A program made the translations under genes and the position numbers. The notes under the pieces are model-generated. The model saw only the letters and a list, made by a program, of their open reading frames with translations, was not told where the DNA came from and made no database searches. A stretch of 64,000 bases of DNA from Tribonema minus (Eukaryota; Sar; Xanthophyceae; Tribonematales; Tribonemataceae), in the NCBI GenBank assembly GCA_017506865.1, contig JAFCMP010000109.1:124001-188000 (forward strand). Direction: 5' to 3'. Below, piece by piece: positions 12,901-24,900 of the stretch. Numbering within the stretch: position 1 is the first letter of the stretch; every line of letters begins with the position of its first letter.

Positions 12901-15900
12901 GCACGCCTCAGGCTCAGAGTTGGACGTCGCAGCGCAGCGCTCATGTGTGTGATGCGTGGAAAGGCACAGCGGTCAACACAGCGCAGCCCGCGATGCCCAC
13001 GCACAAACACGCCAGCTTCAGTTGGTCGGTGTTGTGTGCGCCTGAGAGTGCGTCGACGGTCGAAGTATGCGAGTGGTGCGCTAACCCTACCTCAAAGGCC
13101 TGAGTTGTCGTTACATCACAACTAACCTCTGAATACCTCTCATTTTTACGGTGGTCTCTGTCACGGCTGCGGTTCTCGGCGGCATAACTGCTTTTTTGGC
13201 GGCAACTGTAGGCTGCATTGCGCATTACTACTTAGATGGAGGTGGTCAATGAGCCGTGAGCGCACGTAATTCTTGTATCCCGCCCGCGGCGCAGCCATCA
13301 CGCTCAGCAAAAACTGTGTAACCGCTTGCGAAGCCAATGATGGTTGAGTGTGTTGTCAAGTGCTCTCGACCAGGGGGAGAACTGCGAAGTGTGGCAGGCG
13401 CGGCTGCTACACGCGCCGTGGTCAACGGCACGCCCGGGCCTTGCGAGTTGGCGCCGACCCTCCCCCTTACTGCCCTTACAGCGTCATGCATACTTTTCCA
13501 AAGTTGCAATACTTTCGCCGCGCTCACACACCCCTAGTTTGCCCCTAATGCCCTTTCTGCACGCATCCTATCTGTTATCAGCTACGCCCGCCGCTGCGCT
13601 CACCCACAGCAGCCCGCCCCCCTCGTGCACGCGCGTGCCGTAGCCGTGACGGCAAGCCCCCTCTGCGCCTGCCGCATTGACCTGATCTCATACATTTCTT
13701 CAGTTGTCGCTGCTGCTGCCTTGAACTCTGCCTCACACCCCGTCTCTCGCGCTGCTTTGCTGGCCTCTCCCGCCGTGCGTGCGTGCGCACAGCCTCCTGC
13801 ACACGCTGCCGCAGCCGCTGCTGGGCCGCCTCAGCGAGCGGCTGCGCGTGGATCTGTTTGACCGCATCGGCCTGCGCCTGGGGTCGCAGGCAAGTTCAAG
13901 TTGTACTTCTATGGATACTCCACTTTTATATGCGCTTGGCCTTATAAATGTATCAATATTGAGGTATAGCTTTTAAGATGATGCACAATTGGCCGCCTCA
14001 GCGAGTGCCTGCGCATAGACCTCTTTGACTGCATCGGCCTGCGTCTGGGGTCGCAGGGAAGATCAAGTGGTTCATCCATGGATACATTACATGCGCTTGG
14101 GCACATGCTTGATTTTGAAGTATACTTGAACATGATAAAGCTGCTGGGCCGCCTCAGCGAGCGGCTGTGCCTGGACCTGTCTGACCGCATCGGCCTGTGG
14201 CTGGGGTCGCAGACATCCATAATACGCTGGCCATGTATTCGTGCTTGAAGTATCCTTCACGCGCAGAAGGGACCGAAGTGCCGAGTCATGTGCTTGTTGT
14301 CTCGCATGCCCGCTACACCGAAGCAACAACACAGATGTATGCATACACACATGTGGTGCGTGTCTTGCACGACGCGCATCAACTAATACTTGCCCTAACC
14401 CTAACCCTAGTGCCCAACGGCCGCAACTGCACTGACGTCCTGGGCCCACTTGCTCACGTAGCACATGGCACCAAGTAGAAAGGGAACAGGCCTCAAAGAG
14501 TGTGAAGTTTTTGCGAAGAGTCTGCGGTAGGCAGCAGCATGCGCATCATTCCTTGCTTGGCACTGACCAGAGAGACTAGGCACACAGCCGCAGCAGGGGG
14601 GGTGGGTGGGTGGGTGGGTGGGTGGGGGGGGGGGGGGGCAATTGTTCACATAGCACATGGCGCCAAATAGGAATGGGGCTTCTGCATGACCCACTAGCAC
14701 GTGCGCGCGCGGCGTACTGCCCGCTGGCCTACCCCCAACCCTTCTTGCCTACACCAAACTTGCCCCCCCCCCCCCCACAGGAGGACGTAGACCAGTTTGA
14801 GAACGCGCCTGCAAAAACTTCAAGAATCGAAGTATGTATCTGAAGTAGGGTCAGTTGTTGAGGTGTATCTGTTCTCACCTAGCGGACAACGCATGCGGGC
14901 CACCTTACGTCTCACAAGCGCGCGCGTGCCCCCCCCCCCCTGCAGGAGGATCTGGACCAGTTTGAGAGCGCGTTTGAGTTTGCGCCGATACCGGACATGA
15001 GCGACAGCACCAGCGCCGCACGCTGGCGCCCGCACTTCTCCTCCACGCGCATCAAGAGGTATGTATGTACGCGCCTTACCCTAACCCTAATCATAATGTA
15101 ACCCTAACACCTAATGCTGGCGCCCGCACTTTTCCTCCACGCGCATCAAGAGGTATGCATGTATGTACGTGCAGCTGTTTCCTGACCATGTAACTGCGAC
15201 CTGACTGTATGCTACTCTGTCCGCGCGGAAGCAAGAAGCACGAACGCGCCTGACTCCGACTCCAACCCTAAGCCTAACCCTAGAAACTAACCCTAATCCT
15301 CAGCGTGGCCTACCTGCTCAGACCTACACCCTAACTCCATGCTGTTCGCACTGCGATGGTTTAGCTGCATGTCGCTGCGACGCTTTCAGTCAAACTTTCA
15401 GCACCCAGACCAGCATACTCTGCACACGTACTGCATTTCGGCAACGCCCCCCGAGGCGCGCGCTAGCTGAAGCAGTCATCCATGCCAGCATGCTCTTGGT
15501 CAGTACGCCAGAGGCGCAATGGCAACAAGGGCGCACACCACGCCCATGCTACAAGAGGCGCACACCACACCAATGCAATAATATGACTCTATCAGTCGAG
15601 TTCACAAGTCTGAGGCCATGAGTCTTTCTGCCGAAGCATTGCGCTGGACATCGGCTGCTGCACCAACCAGCACCAACCTGTTGCCGCGCGCGGCGGCGCC
15701 CGTTCAAGGTCCACGCAGCAACGCTCATCAAACGCCGCAGCAACGCTCATCGAACGCCGCAGCAATCGCCATCAGCAATCGAGCTTTCACGTCCAAGTGT
15801 CGCCATACGCACTCCCGATCACCGCTGACGAGCAAGTCGCTGAACCCCCCCCCACCCCACCCCCCACCCCCCCATCCCACCCCCTTCTCAGCGGCGGCGC

Positions 15901-18900
15901 ACTCATGGAAGCCTTGCGGGTAGAGGCGCAAGCCCTGGCGCTGCAGCAGGCCGCCGCCGCCGCCGGCACCCCCGGTAGCCCCCCCTCCATATCAGGGGGG
16001 GGGTTCCCCGGCACGCTGTCCCCCTCGCTGCTGGAGCCCCCGCGCAGCGCCAGCCGCCGCAGCGGCGGCGGCGGCAGCGCGCGGCACCGCGGCGCTGTGC
16101 TGCGCAGCGGGGGGTCTAGAAGAGGGGGAGGTGGGGGGGGGGACGCAGGGGGGGACAGCGAGGGGGACAGGGCGCGCGGGCCGAGCGACGTCAGCGATAA
16201 GGAGGGCGGAGGGGGGGCGGTGGGGGTGGGGGTGGGGGTGGAGGATGGGGGGGCGGAAGAGCCGCGCCGCAGCAGCCAGGTGCAGTGTTTTTCCGACTAC
16301 ATTTGATATGAGAGGGGAAGCGCACACAGTGGTTGAGGATTGGGATGCATGCGTGGTGGTGTGTGGCCCGGCGCTTGGTGCGTCTCTTGTACCTGAGCAT
16401 TGCTGCTGCCGGCGCACTACTGTACAAATTAGCGCGAGTGCGTACGGTTATCTGAGATTGGGTTCATGGTCATGTCTGGCCTGACTTCCAGTGTTTGGTG
16501 TCTCTCACACCTGAGCGTTGCTGCTGCTGCTGCTGCTACACTACACATGAGCGAGAGCGCGTATAGTGCCCCAGAATTGAGGCTGCGTGGTGGTGTGTGG
16601 CCCGCCGTTTCGTTTCTCTCACACGTGAGCGCTGCTGCTGCTGCTGCTGCGCGCGCAGACGGAGCGCGGCGCCGTGGGCATGGCGGCGGCGCGCGGCGAG
16701 TTTGAGGCCAAGGACAACCTGCTCGTGCGCGACGCGTTCGTCTGCGCCATGTCGGAGCTGCTCGGCGGCATCGGCAGTTTCGTACGCCGCAGCGAGGTGA
16801 GCGTTGAGGTTGAGCTGTTGAAGTTGACCTTCCCTTTGTGTGCGCCATGGTGAGGCTGCGAGGCGGCATCGGCAGCTTTGTGCGCCGCAGCGAGGTGAGC
16901 GCTGCCACCGCTGCATATGGTGGTGAGGTTGAGCTGTTGAAGTTGGCCTTGCCTTCGTGTGCGCTATGGCGGAGCTGCTCGGCGGCATCGGCAGCTTTGT
17001 GCGCCGCAGCGAGGTGAGGATTGAGGTTGAGCTGCATGTAATGGTGTTTTGAAGTTTACCTGGTGAGATTTGACTTTTCTTTGTGCACGCCGTGACGAAA
17101 CTGATCGGCGACATCGGCAGCTTTGTGCGCCGCGGCCGCAGCGAGGTGAGCGCCGCAACCGCTTAGCGGCACTTTTCAAATTACAAGTATGTGGTGTAGA
17201 GCTGTTGAAGTTGACATTGCAGTTGAGTGCACCATGGCGGAGCAGCTGGGCAGCAGCGGCAGCCGCAGTGAGATCAACGACCACACCGTTCAGCAGCATA
17301 ACTGACTGTTGGTGTTTGATGAAGTAGAAATAGTGGGCGCTGGATATGTGCACCCATGTATCTTTTGAATGAAATACGTGATACATCCACAAGAAAAACT
17401 CGTGCGCCGCGCCGCGCGCAGCTGCACCCGTCGCTGGACCTAGCTAGTGAGCGACTTGGAAGCATGCAGATCTGCAGACCTCAAACTCGCACATCGCACT
17501 GCGTGGCACTGCACACAGGTGCGGCAGTCGCTGGGCTCACAAGGCTCTTGCAGGTGGACTACATGCCAGGCACCAAAGATCTCCAGACTTCTGGTCTCTG
17601 ATGTGGATGATTCCTTGAACTGTGCCCATAGGGTAAACTGGCGCGTTGCCCGTGCGCAGGTGCGAGTGAGCTGCTCCGCGCACTCCTCAACAAGCAGGCA
17701 GAAGGCTTGCGATCCTTGTGTCTCTTCACATGCAGGACACATCAGTACGGGGGATGCACGTGTACTCATGCGGACAACCCCACGCACTGCACGCGCGCAG
17801 GTGCGACAGTCGCTCGACCGCGGCGGCGCGCAGCAGGCCGCGCGCGGCGGCAGGGGCGCCCCCCTCGAGCAGCTGTTCAGCATGGAGGACTTCCTGGCGA
17901 CGGTCGCGCCGTCCGTGCGGCCGTTCCTCGAGAGGATCACCACCACGCAGGTGCGCGCTCGCCCCCGCGTGTTTTGATGGTTCGCAACTCAGGCGTATCA
18001 TCAGTGGGTGTCGCGCCTAGGCATTGCGGCCGTGCAGCGGACACTCGCGTGCACGACTGATCGAGCAGCAACAGCAGCGCACGTGCGGATGGCGCGATTC
18101 GGGGCAGCACCCAAGAAACAGGTGCGCGCTCTCCCCCCCCATATCGATTGGATCACAGCGTAGGTGTGTATCAATGAATAAGCATTGCCGTGCTGCACGC
18201 GCGATGCCGGGGTGCGCCGCTACACGTGCTTGCGCCTCCTCGAGCTGAAGAATTAGCGCTCGTGCGAATAATACGATGCGGGGCAGCACCAATCAAACAT
18301 CGAACAACGAATCGGCGTGCATTCGGCAGACTCGGGATGTATGGAAGTATGCGCCACTCCACCGAGAGCAGCCGTATCGCCCGCTATAATGCTACGTGCC
18401 CCCAACTCTAACCCCCTTCCATCCCCCCCCCCCCACCCCCCCGCCCCGTGCACGCCCCCCGCGGCAGATGTTCTGGGTGCTGGTCCAGCAGCTGCTGGAG
18501 AGCAGCGAGCGCGACGACCAGCTGGTGTTCTTTGAGGAGTGCGTGACAGTGCTCCGCAACCGCCAGGCCGGCGCCGTCGCCATCTGCGGCCGCACGTACG
18601 AGGACGCCGCCGGCGGCGCGGGCCCCACACCAGGTGCGCACGCAGCATTTTTGGTTGGCTGAGCCGTGCAATGACTAGAACTCTTATATATTGATGCTGG
18701 GCGTAGAGTGGCTGCTGCCCTGCCGCAGCCGTTGCGGGTCGGCGACGCGCGATGTGTGGTCTGCACGCTGCTAGGGTGAGGGTTACGGTTAGGACGCGGC
18801 GTGCGCGCGATAGCTGGGTCTGCAGCAGTCTGGCATTCTTTGAGGTACAGTTAGGAGTGGTTCCGGAGGATATATCAACGCTCCGTTGAAGTATCGGTGT

Positions 18901-21900
18901 CACGCAGCTAGTCAGCTGACGATGATGTATGCTGATGTGTATACCCTGATGTAGTTGAATACTTCATTGAAGTATTCGTGGCAGATGGCTGCCCGGCGAA
19001 GGCTTTGCTGTAGCCGCTGCCAGTCTGCGCCACGTGACAGATGGTGTGTGCGCTTCTCTTGGATCCGGAGCTCTCCGCGAGAAATCTCAAAATCTTTGGA
19101 CTGACTTGCATCTCTGGAGCCATGTGACACTGCCTTGCGTCTCTGCGCCGGCATCAGACTGATCGAAGCTCAGCAGCGTTTACCATGTCGATAATGGCGT
19201 CAACGAAATGCCGACAAGCTGCAGTAGATGGACTCCTCAACGGTCACTTCAAGCCTTTGACGTTCCTTGCACCACCGGGCATGTGGGCCTTGGCCCGCAA
19301 TCACAAGGCACCGGTGCATTTTCACAGTTTTCAGGCATGGTTCAATGTGGCGCTCAGCTCTGCCACCGCCAAGTTGCCTGCGCGGTCGCCTGCGTCAAAC
19401 CGTCACTGCCCAGTTGCTGTTGAGCCGCTATGCGTGCACCGTCACACTGATGCTCAATGTTGAAGTGCCGCTGCGGACGCCGCCAAAGTGGGATTGGCTG
19501 GTGACCAATCCTCTTGTCATGCCCCTCTGCCGCGTCCCACACAAAACGCCGCGCCCCTCCCTCCCTTCAATATGCTCAAACTCTACATCTCTGTAGAGGT
19601 AAGTTTCGATGTTTAGGGAAACGTGCATCTTCGCGCCAAGAAATCATCAACGACACCAACAAAACTTCCACCGATGACAACTTCAACTTCAACATGCAAC
19701 ACCCCCATGCCGCTGCTGGACGAGATGCGCCTCAAGCGCACCTCGTCCTGTACCCCAGCAGCAGCAGCAGCGCGGCTGGCGTCAATTATTCCATACCTAT
19801 GTACATATATTTTCATTTGCTTGTCGCGGAAAATACTTCTCGGCGCCAAGAAAGTGTTGTCGACACCGACAAAACTTCCCCTGTTGCCAACTTCAAATTC
19901 AACAGGTGACACACCGATGCCGCTGCTCGACGAGGTGCGCCTCAAGCGCACGGACCTGTACCCCGGCAGCAGCGCGGCGGGCGTCTCGCTGGGCACGCCC
20001 ATGGCCACGCCCGTCACCGCGCGTCAGGCGTTCGCGGCTGGCACCAACGGCGGCGCAGGTGAGCGGCGGAGCGTCACGGGCATGGAAGTTTTGCGGTTGC
20101 AGTTTCCGTGCTGGCCGCCAGACGTTCGCAGCCGGCAGCCACAGCGGCGCAGATGAGGCGGCGGCGCGTGCGGCGCGCACGCACTGTGAGCCATCTGAAC
20201 TCCTGCATGAAGAGCTGCTCAATAGTGACAGGCGAGGGCTGTGCCGCCAAAGTGCGACGCTTCGCGTGATGGACTCAGTGATACAAGTAATGCTGTGGTC
20301 GATGCAGGCATCTTGGCTGACAAAGTTGCCAAAAATGGCTTGGCACAGTTGCAACTTTGGCGCCTGACTGGGCTGCTGCTTTGGTGTGCTGAGCACTGAG
20401 CCGAAGGATGTGTCACGTGGCAGCACATTTTTGCATGTTTCAGAGTGCATTTGCCTTCACGCACAAGAGGCAGTGCTCCTGCAAAACTGGTCGGCAGCGG
20501 GGGGTATATTGATAATGACAAGGCGGAACAGGCGCGCTCACCAGTCCTTGGAGGAAACTGCCGGCCCAGCTGTCGGCCGCTAGTGGCGCACAAAATGACT
20601 CCGACAACCTGCATTTGCACGAGCACTGCGCCGTTGCAACATGCTCCCATCCGTCGTCGCCAACCACCTACTTGCAGCTTTAACCCACATAAACTGCGTG
20701 CGCCCCGCATGCATGTGCGCACGTACACATGCAGGCCCAGCGCCATCGGCAGCCGCCGCGACGGCGGCGGCGACGGCCGCGGGCCGGCTCGCGCTGCACG
20801 CGGCGGCGGCGCGCGGCAGCAGCAACTTTGGCCTGGACCTGCAGTCCTACGCGCCATGGGGCTTCAAGGACGCCTCGTCGTCGTACTCGGACGCGGGCGC
20901 CGGCGGTGAGTCGCGCATGTGTCAGTGCTCAGTGCTCAGCGCGCACACGTGTGCGCAGCGCTCAAGTCTGATGGCGTCGAGTTGGCGCGCGCGCGTCGAA
21001 ATGATGGCAGCGCCGCTTGCAAGTGGAGGCAGCAGGCGGCTTGCCTGGTTGTACCTCTCCCCGATCCTACCGTCTGAATTACGCCCGGGTCGACCAGCGT
21101 TGAATTCACATCCATGCCTCGCTTGGTGCCAATACATACCCCCTCGCTGCATTGCGCCTCAGGCTCCGCCGCGTCCACGGTGCCCGCCGCCACGAGCTGC
21201 CGGCACTGACCATCCGGCTCTCGTGCCGCAACCCCCGAGTTATACCACTGTGTACTCGTACTTGCCCCAATGCACTCTTCATCGATAAATCTCCGCTTAG
21301 GGTGTACAAGGGTTAGGGTTAGGGTTAGGGTTAGGGTTAGGACTGTGGACATTGCGCCCGCTGCGTCGCGCCTCAGGCTCCGCCGCGTCCACGGTATGCC
21401 GCGCGACGTCTGCAAGTACAGAGCCGCGACGACTCCTGTACAGTGTACATACTGATACCTCTGACTGTCTGAGATCCGTCTGGTCATCCAGCTGAGTTCA
21501 CGTCATGCATGGCCGTGTCGCCAATACATACCCCTCGCTACGCCGCGCCGCAGGCTCCGCCGCGTCCACGGTGCCCGCCGCCTCGAGCCGCCGGCCGCAG
21601 TCGATGCGTCTGGCCATGGTCATGTCGGCGCTCGAGCCGGAGCTGTCGCCGATGGACAGCACGGCGCCGCCGCTGGTCATACCCGGGCCCACTAAGGTGA
21701 GCGCTGCGGCGCACAATAAATTTTGATGTTGAAGTTAAGCGACAGCCATGATCATGTCGGCGCTTGAGCTGGAGCTGTCGCCGATGGACAGCACGGCGCC
21801 GCCGTTGGTCATACCCGGGCCCACCAAGGTGAGCTGCTATTACAAACAAAGTTTAACATTGAAGTCAAGCTGAAAATTTCAACATTGAAATTATGTCCGT

Positions 21901-24900
21901 GATGGACAGCACGGCGCTGCCGCTGGTCATACCCGGGCCCACCAAGGTGAGCGCTAAACCGCGGGTGCGTGTGCCGCCTCCCCATGCGCGACACGGCCGC
22001 TGTGTACAGCTACACTTTGAAGCACATGCATATCTTTGCAGTACACGACATACAAGATGTGTATGTACCACTGCGCCCTCGCACCGCGCGCGCCGCAGCC
22101 GGACCTCCCCGCGCGTTACGCACAGCTACTCTTTGAAGCATATACATATCTTCACAGAAGATGATCAGTATTTGAAGCACATCATATGTATGCACAAGAT
22201 GTACGTGTCTTACATGTACCTCTGTGCCCCCGCACCGCATGCGCCGCAGCTGGGCCTCCCCGCACGCGACGCCGCCGCCGTGTACAGCTACGCCAACGGT
22301 TGGCCCACACCGCTCAACAGGGACCTGCTGCGCACGCCGCCAGAGGCGCTGCCCGCCGTCGTTTTGAAGTTGCAGACATACAGGTATGCCGCCGTGGCTA
22401 GGGCTAGGGTTGGGGTTAGGGTTGGGGTTAGGTTCCCGAGGCCTGATTCTAGGGGTAGCTGCGCACTCCGCGCTTGCTTTTGGCCACCCCCTCTGCTTGT
22501 CTTCCCTACCAGCTAGGGCTCTGCCGCTGTGTGCCTTCTAGCCTGGTAGTGCATTGGCCTGATCCGATAGACAATGTTCGCCTGCTTGGTACCTGTTGGT
22601 GCTCTGCTGCAGCCGTGTGTGCCTTGGGATCCTGGCCTGTGCCGACGCACAAGTCATGCTTCTCGAGTTGCCTTACGCAGCGCCTTGCATTCTGCTGCGC
22701 GGCGCCCGCTTCCTAACTGCTGCTCGCGTGATGCGTACCGCCTAAACCCAGCCCTAACATTAGCAGCGGCGACCACGGTCATTGGTGGAAGGCACTTGCG
22801 GCTGACCATCCCTTGTCACCTAGGGCTCTACAATCTTTTGATTTGTTTTCATTAGCGATATACTCCACCGCTGCTTACCGCGAACCTATTCTAACCGTAC
22901 ATGCGGACTGAAGACGCAATCCACCGCGAACACCTATCCCCTTCCTGCCGCTCTTGTTACGCGCGCAGCCTCGCTTACCGGGAATTGCACGGGCGCCGGC
23001 AGCACGGCAGAGGCGCTCCGCTGGGGACATCCCTCATGTATGGGTAAGTATTACGATCGCGACTCATGAAGCTAGCAGTCAGCTAACAACAGTGGGTCGT
23101 GTCTGGGGATGTCCCTCATGATGTCCCTCATGTATGGGTCGGTATCTCAAGCACCTCAAAATACTGTGAATCAATCGCAAGCGATGGTGTACAAACGAGA
23201 GATTTTGATGGCAACGGTCACCCACCTGCTCCACGAGCACAGGTCGCGTGCGTTGCTGGAGCGCTGCTGTGATGACTCGACAGCTGGCGTGATGTCCCTC
23301 AGCGTTAGTGTGTGCAGCCGCGCGCTGCCATGCGGACAGCCCCTGTCTTCATTCCGGCAGAGGACGCCCCGTGTTTGCTGACATTGCCAGCCGTCGGAGT
23401 ACATGTGTATGGCCGCATCAAGCGCTCCACCAAGGAATGTGCGAGTTGGAGTACTGCATCATCTGCCCATTGGCGGCGAGTTCAGCCCGTGCGGTGCTGT
23501 CCGCGGCGACCACACGCGCGCTTTGTGAAGATGCAGCGAGCGCCTCAACTGCCCTGCCCCATTGGAGCCGTTCTGACATGTTGCTGAGCAACGCTGCCTC
23601 CTGCTGCCCCCCTCTGCGAGCGCGCCTTAGGTACCCTGCCCCGGCGAAGCTGTTCTGATATACCGCCGTCTGCCCACTGGCAGTAAATTCAGCTCTGCAC
23701 AAGCAGTTCTCGATTACCACACACACACTCCGCAACGGTCCAATGATGAACGGTGCCTGAGGTGTCCTGCCCTGTTGGCCCCGTGCTGATAGATTACTGA
23801 GCAGCGCTGCCCCCTACCCTCCTGTCTGTTTCTCCCCGCGCGCAGCGATATTGAGCCGATGGTCGTGATGCCGCTGGAGGCCTTTGAGGCGTACGGCGAG
23901 ATACCCCGCAGCAGCGATGCTCAGCGGCTCAACCTCACGGTGAGTCACGCTGCATGAACTTCAATTTGAAGTTCAACTGCCCACCGCCTTTTCATCCCCA
24001 CCTCTGTTGTTGAATGGGACTTCAGCGTGCTGGAGTCCGCCTCTCACGTGCCCCGCATCCAAATGCTGTATACCTGCCTCAAGGCGCAGCGCGAGACGCG
24101 CCTCGTGACTTGTCTACGTGTCTTACCGCTGGCCACGACTGCACTGTAGCGAAACACACCTGCGCTTGTCGACAAGTCGACATGGAAGTCTACTTCACTT
24201 CAGGATCACGCGACAACTTCCCTTGTTCCCCCAGGTCCCGTACACGAGCCTCCAGGCACGGCGCAAGGCGCGCCTCGTGGTGCATCTGCGTGTCGCACCG
24301 CTGAGTGCGGCCTCACAGCGGGCCGCGCACCTGCGCTCATCGAACAATCGCCTGGCAATTCATTCACATTGAACATCACTTCCGCCGCTCGCTCAGGTCC
24401 CGTACGCGAGCCTCAAGGCGCGGCGCAAGGCGTGCCTCATCATCTACGTGTCGCACCGCTGGCTGCGCCCGCACGGCGGGCCGCGCGGCGCCGCGCCCCA
24501 CCCCGATGCCCCCGCGGGCGCGAAGCACGCGCTCATCTGCGACGGCGCGCGGCGCCTGCTGGCGTCGCTGCCGCTGAACGCCGCGTCGGCGTTCCTGTGG
24601 CTGGACTACACTTGTATAGACCAGGTGCGCACGCAGGGGGGCTGAGGGTCTTATGTAACAGCCATGCCTCAAACGCTAAAAAAGCTTGCACACTGAAGTG
24701 TTTTGACTACTGTGGATATGGTGGCGCTGTTTGACTCGTGGCGGATGACTGCAGCAGCGGCGACCACGGTTATTTGTGGCAGGCACTTGCGGCTGACCAC
24801 ACCTTGTTGCCTAGAGCTCTACGATCTTTTGATCAGTTTCCATGTATGTTTGCTCGCCGTTGTGGTCTTCGCGGCGTTGGCGTTCCTATGGCTGAACTAC

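Larger units (their letters stand above)
11302..16279 (+). other. cDENN-dDENN linker coding block (exons 10-14)
   Basis: Exons 11302-11394, 12567-12643, 13793-13889, 14946-15058 and 15892-16279. They encode a basic segment (SLRRRRSE), a helical piece (LLGRLSERLRVDLFDRIGL), an acidic piece (EDLDQFESAFEFAPI) and then a long Ala/Gly/Ser-rich stretch. No separate domain is recognised. Exon 12 (13793-13889) ends CAG and is followed by GCAAGT, the classic GC-donor consensus. Phases run 0, 0, 2, 0, 2, 0 from the start of exon 10 to the end of exon 14. Confidence 0.72.
16659..18633 (+). other. dDENN coding block (exons 15-17)
   Basis: Exons 16659-16796, 17801-17950 and 18468-18633. The string NLLVRDAFVCAMSELLGGIG, followed by SFVRRSE, corresponds to the dDENN opening (RdaFl..m..ll..y..f). 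FLATVAPSVRPFLERITTTQ then continues across the intron into MFWVLVQQLLESSERDDQ, matching the dDENN ending FL...P.S.RPFLEKF.ETQMF. The TTTQ-MFW junction, assembled from two exons 517 bases apart, is strong independent support for the splicing model. Confidence 0.85.
19906..23939 (+). other. post-DENN linker coding block (exons 18-22)
   Basis: Exons 19906-20058, 20735-20905, 21554-21696, 22250-22383 and 23846-23939. The first three are joined in phase 1 through glycine codons. They encode low-complexity Ala/Ser/Pro segments with short conserved-looking islands (LLDEVRLKRTDLYP, MSALEPELSPMDS, LVIPGPTK, NGWPTPLNRDLLRTP, MVVMPLEAFEAYGEIPRSS). No named domain is recognised. MPLEAFEAYG leads directly into the SHRWL region and is probably its N-terminal edge. 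Confidence 0.68.
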
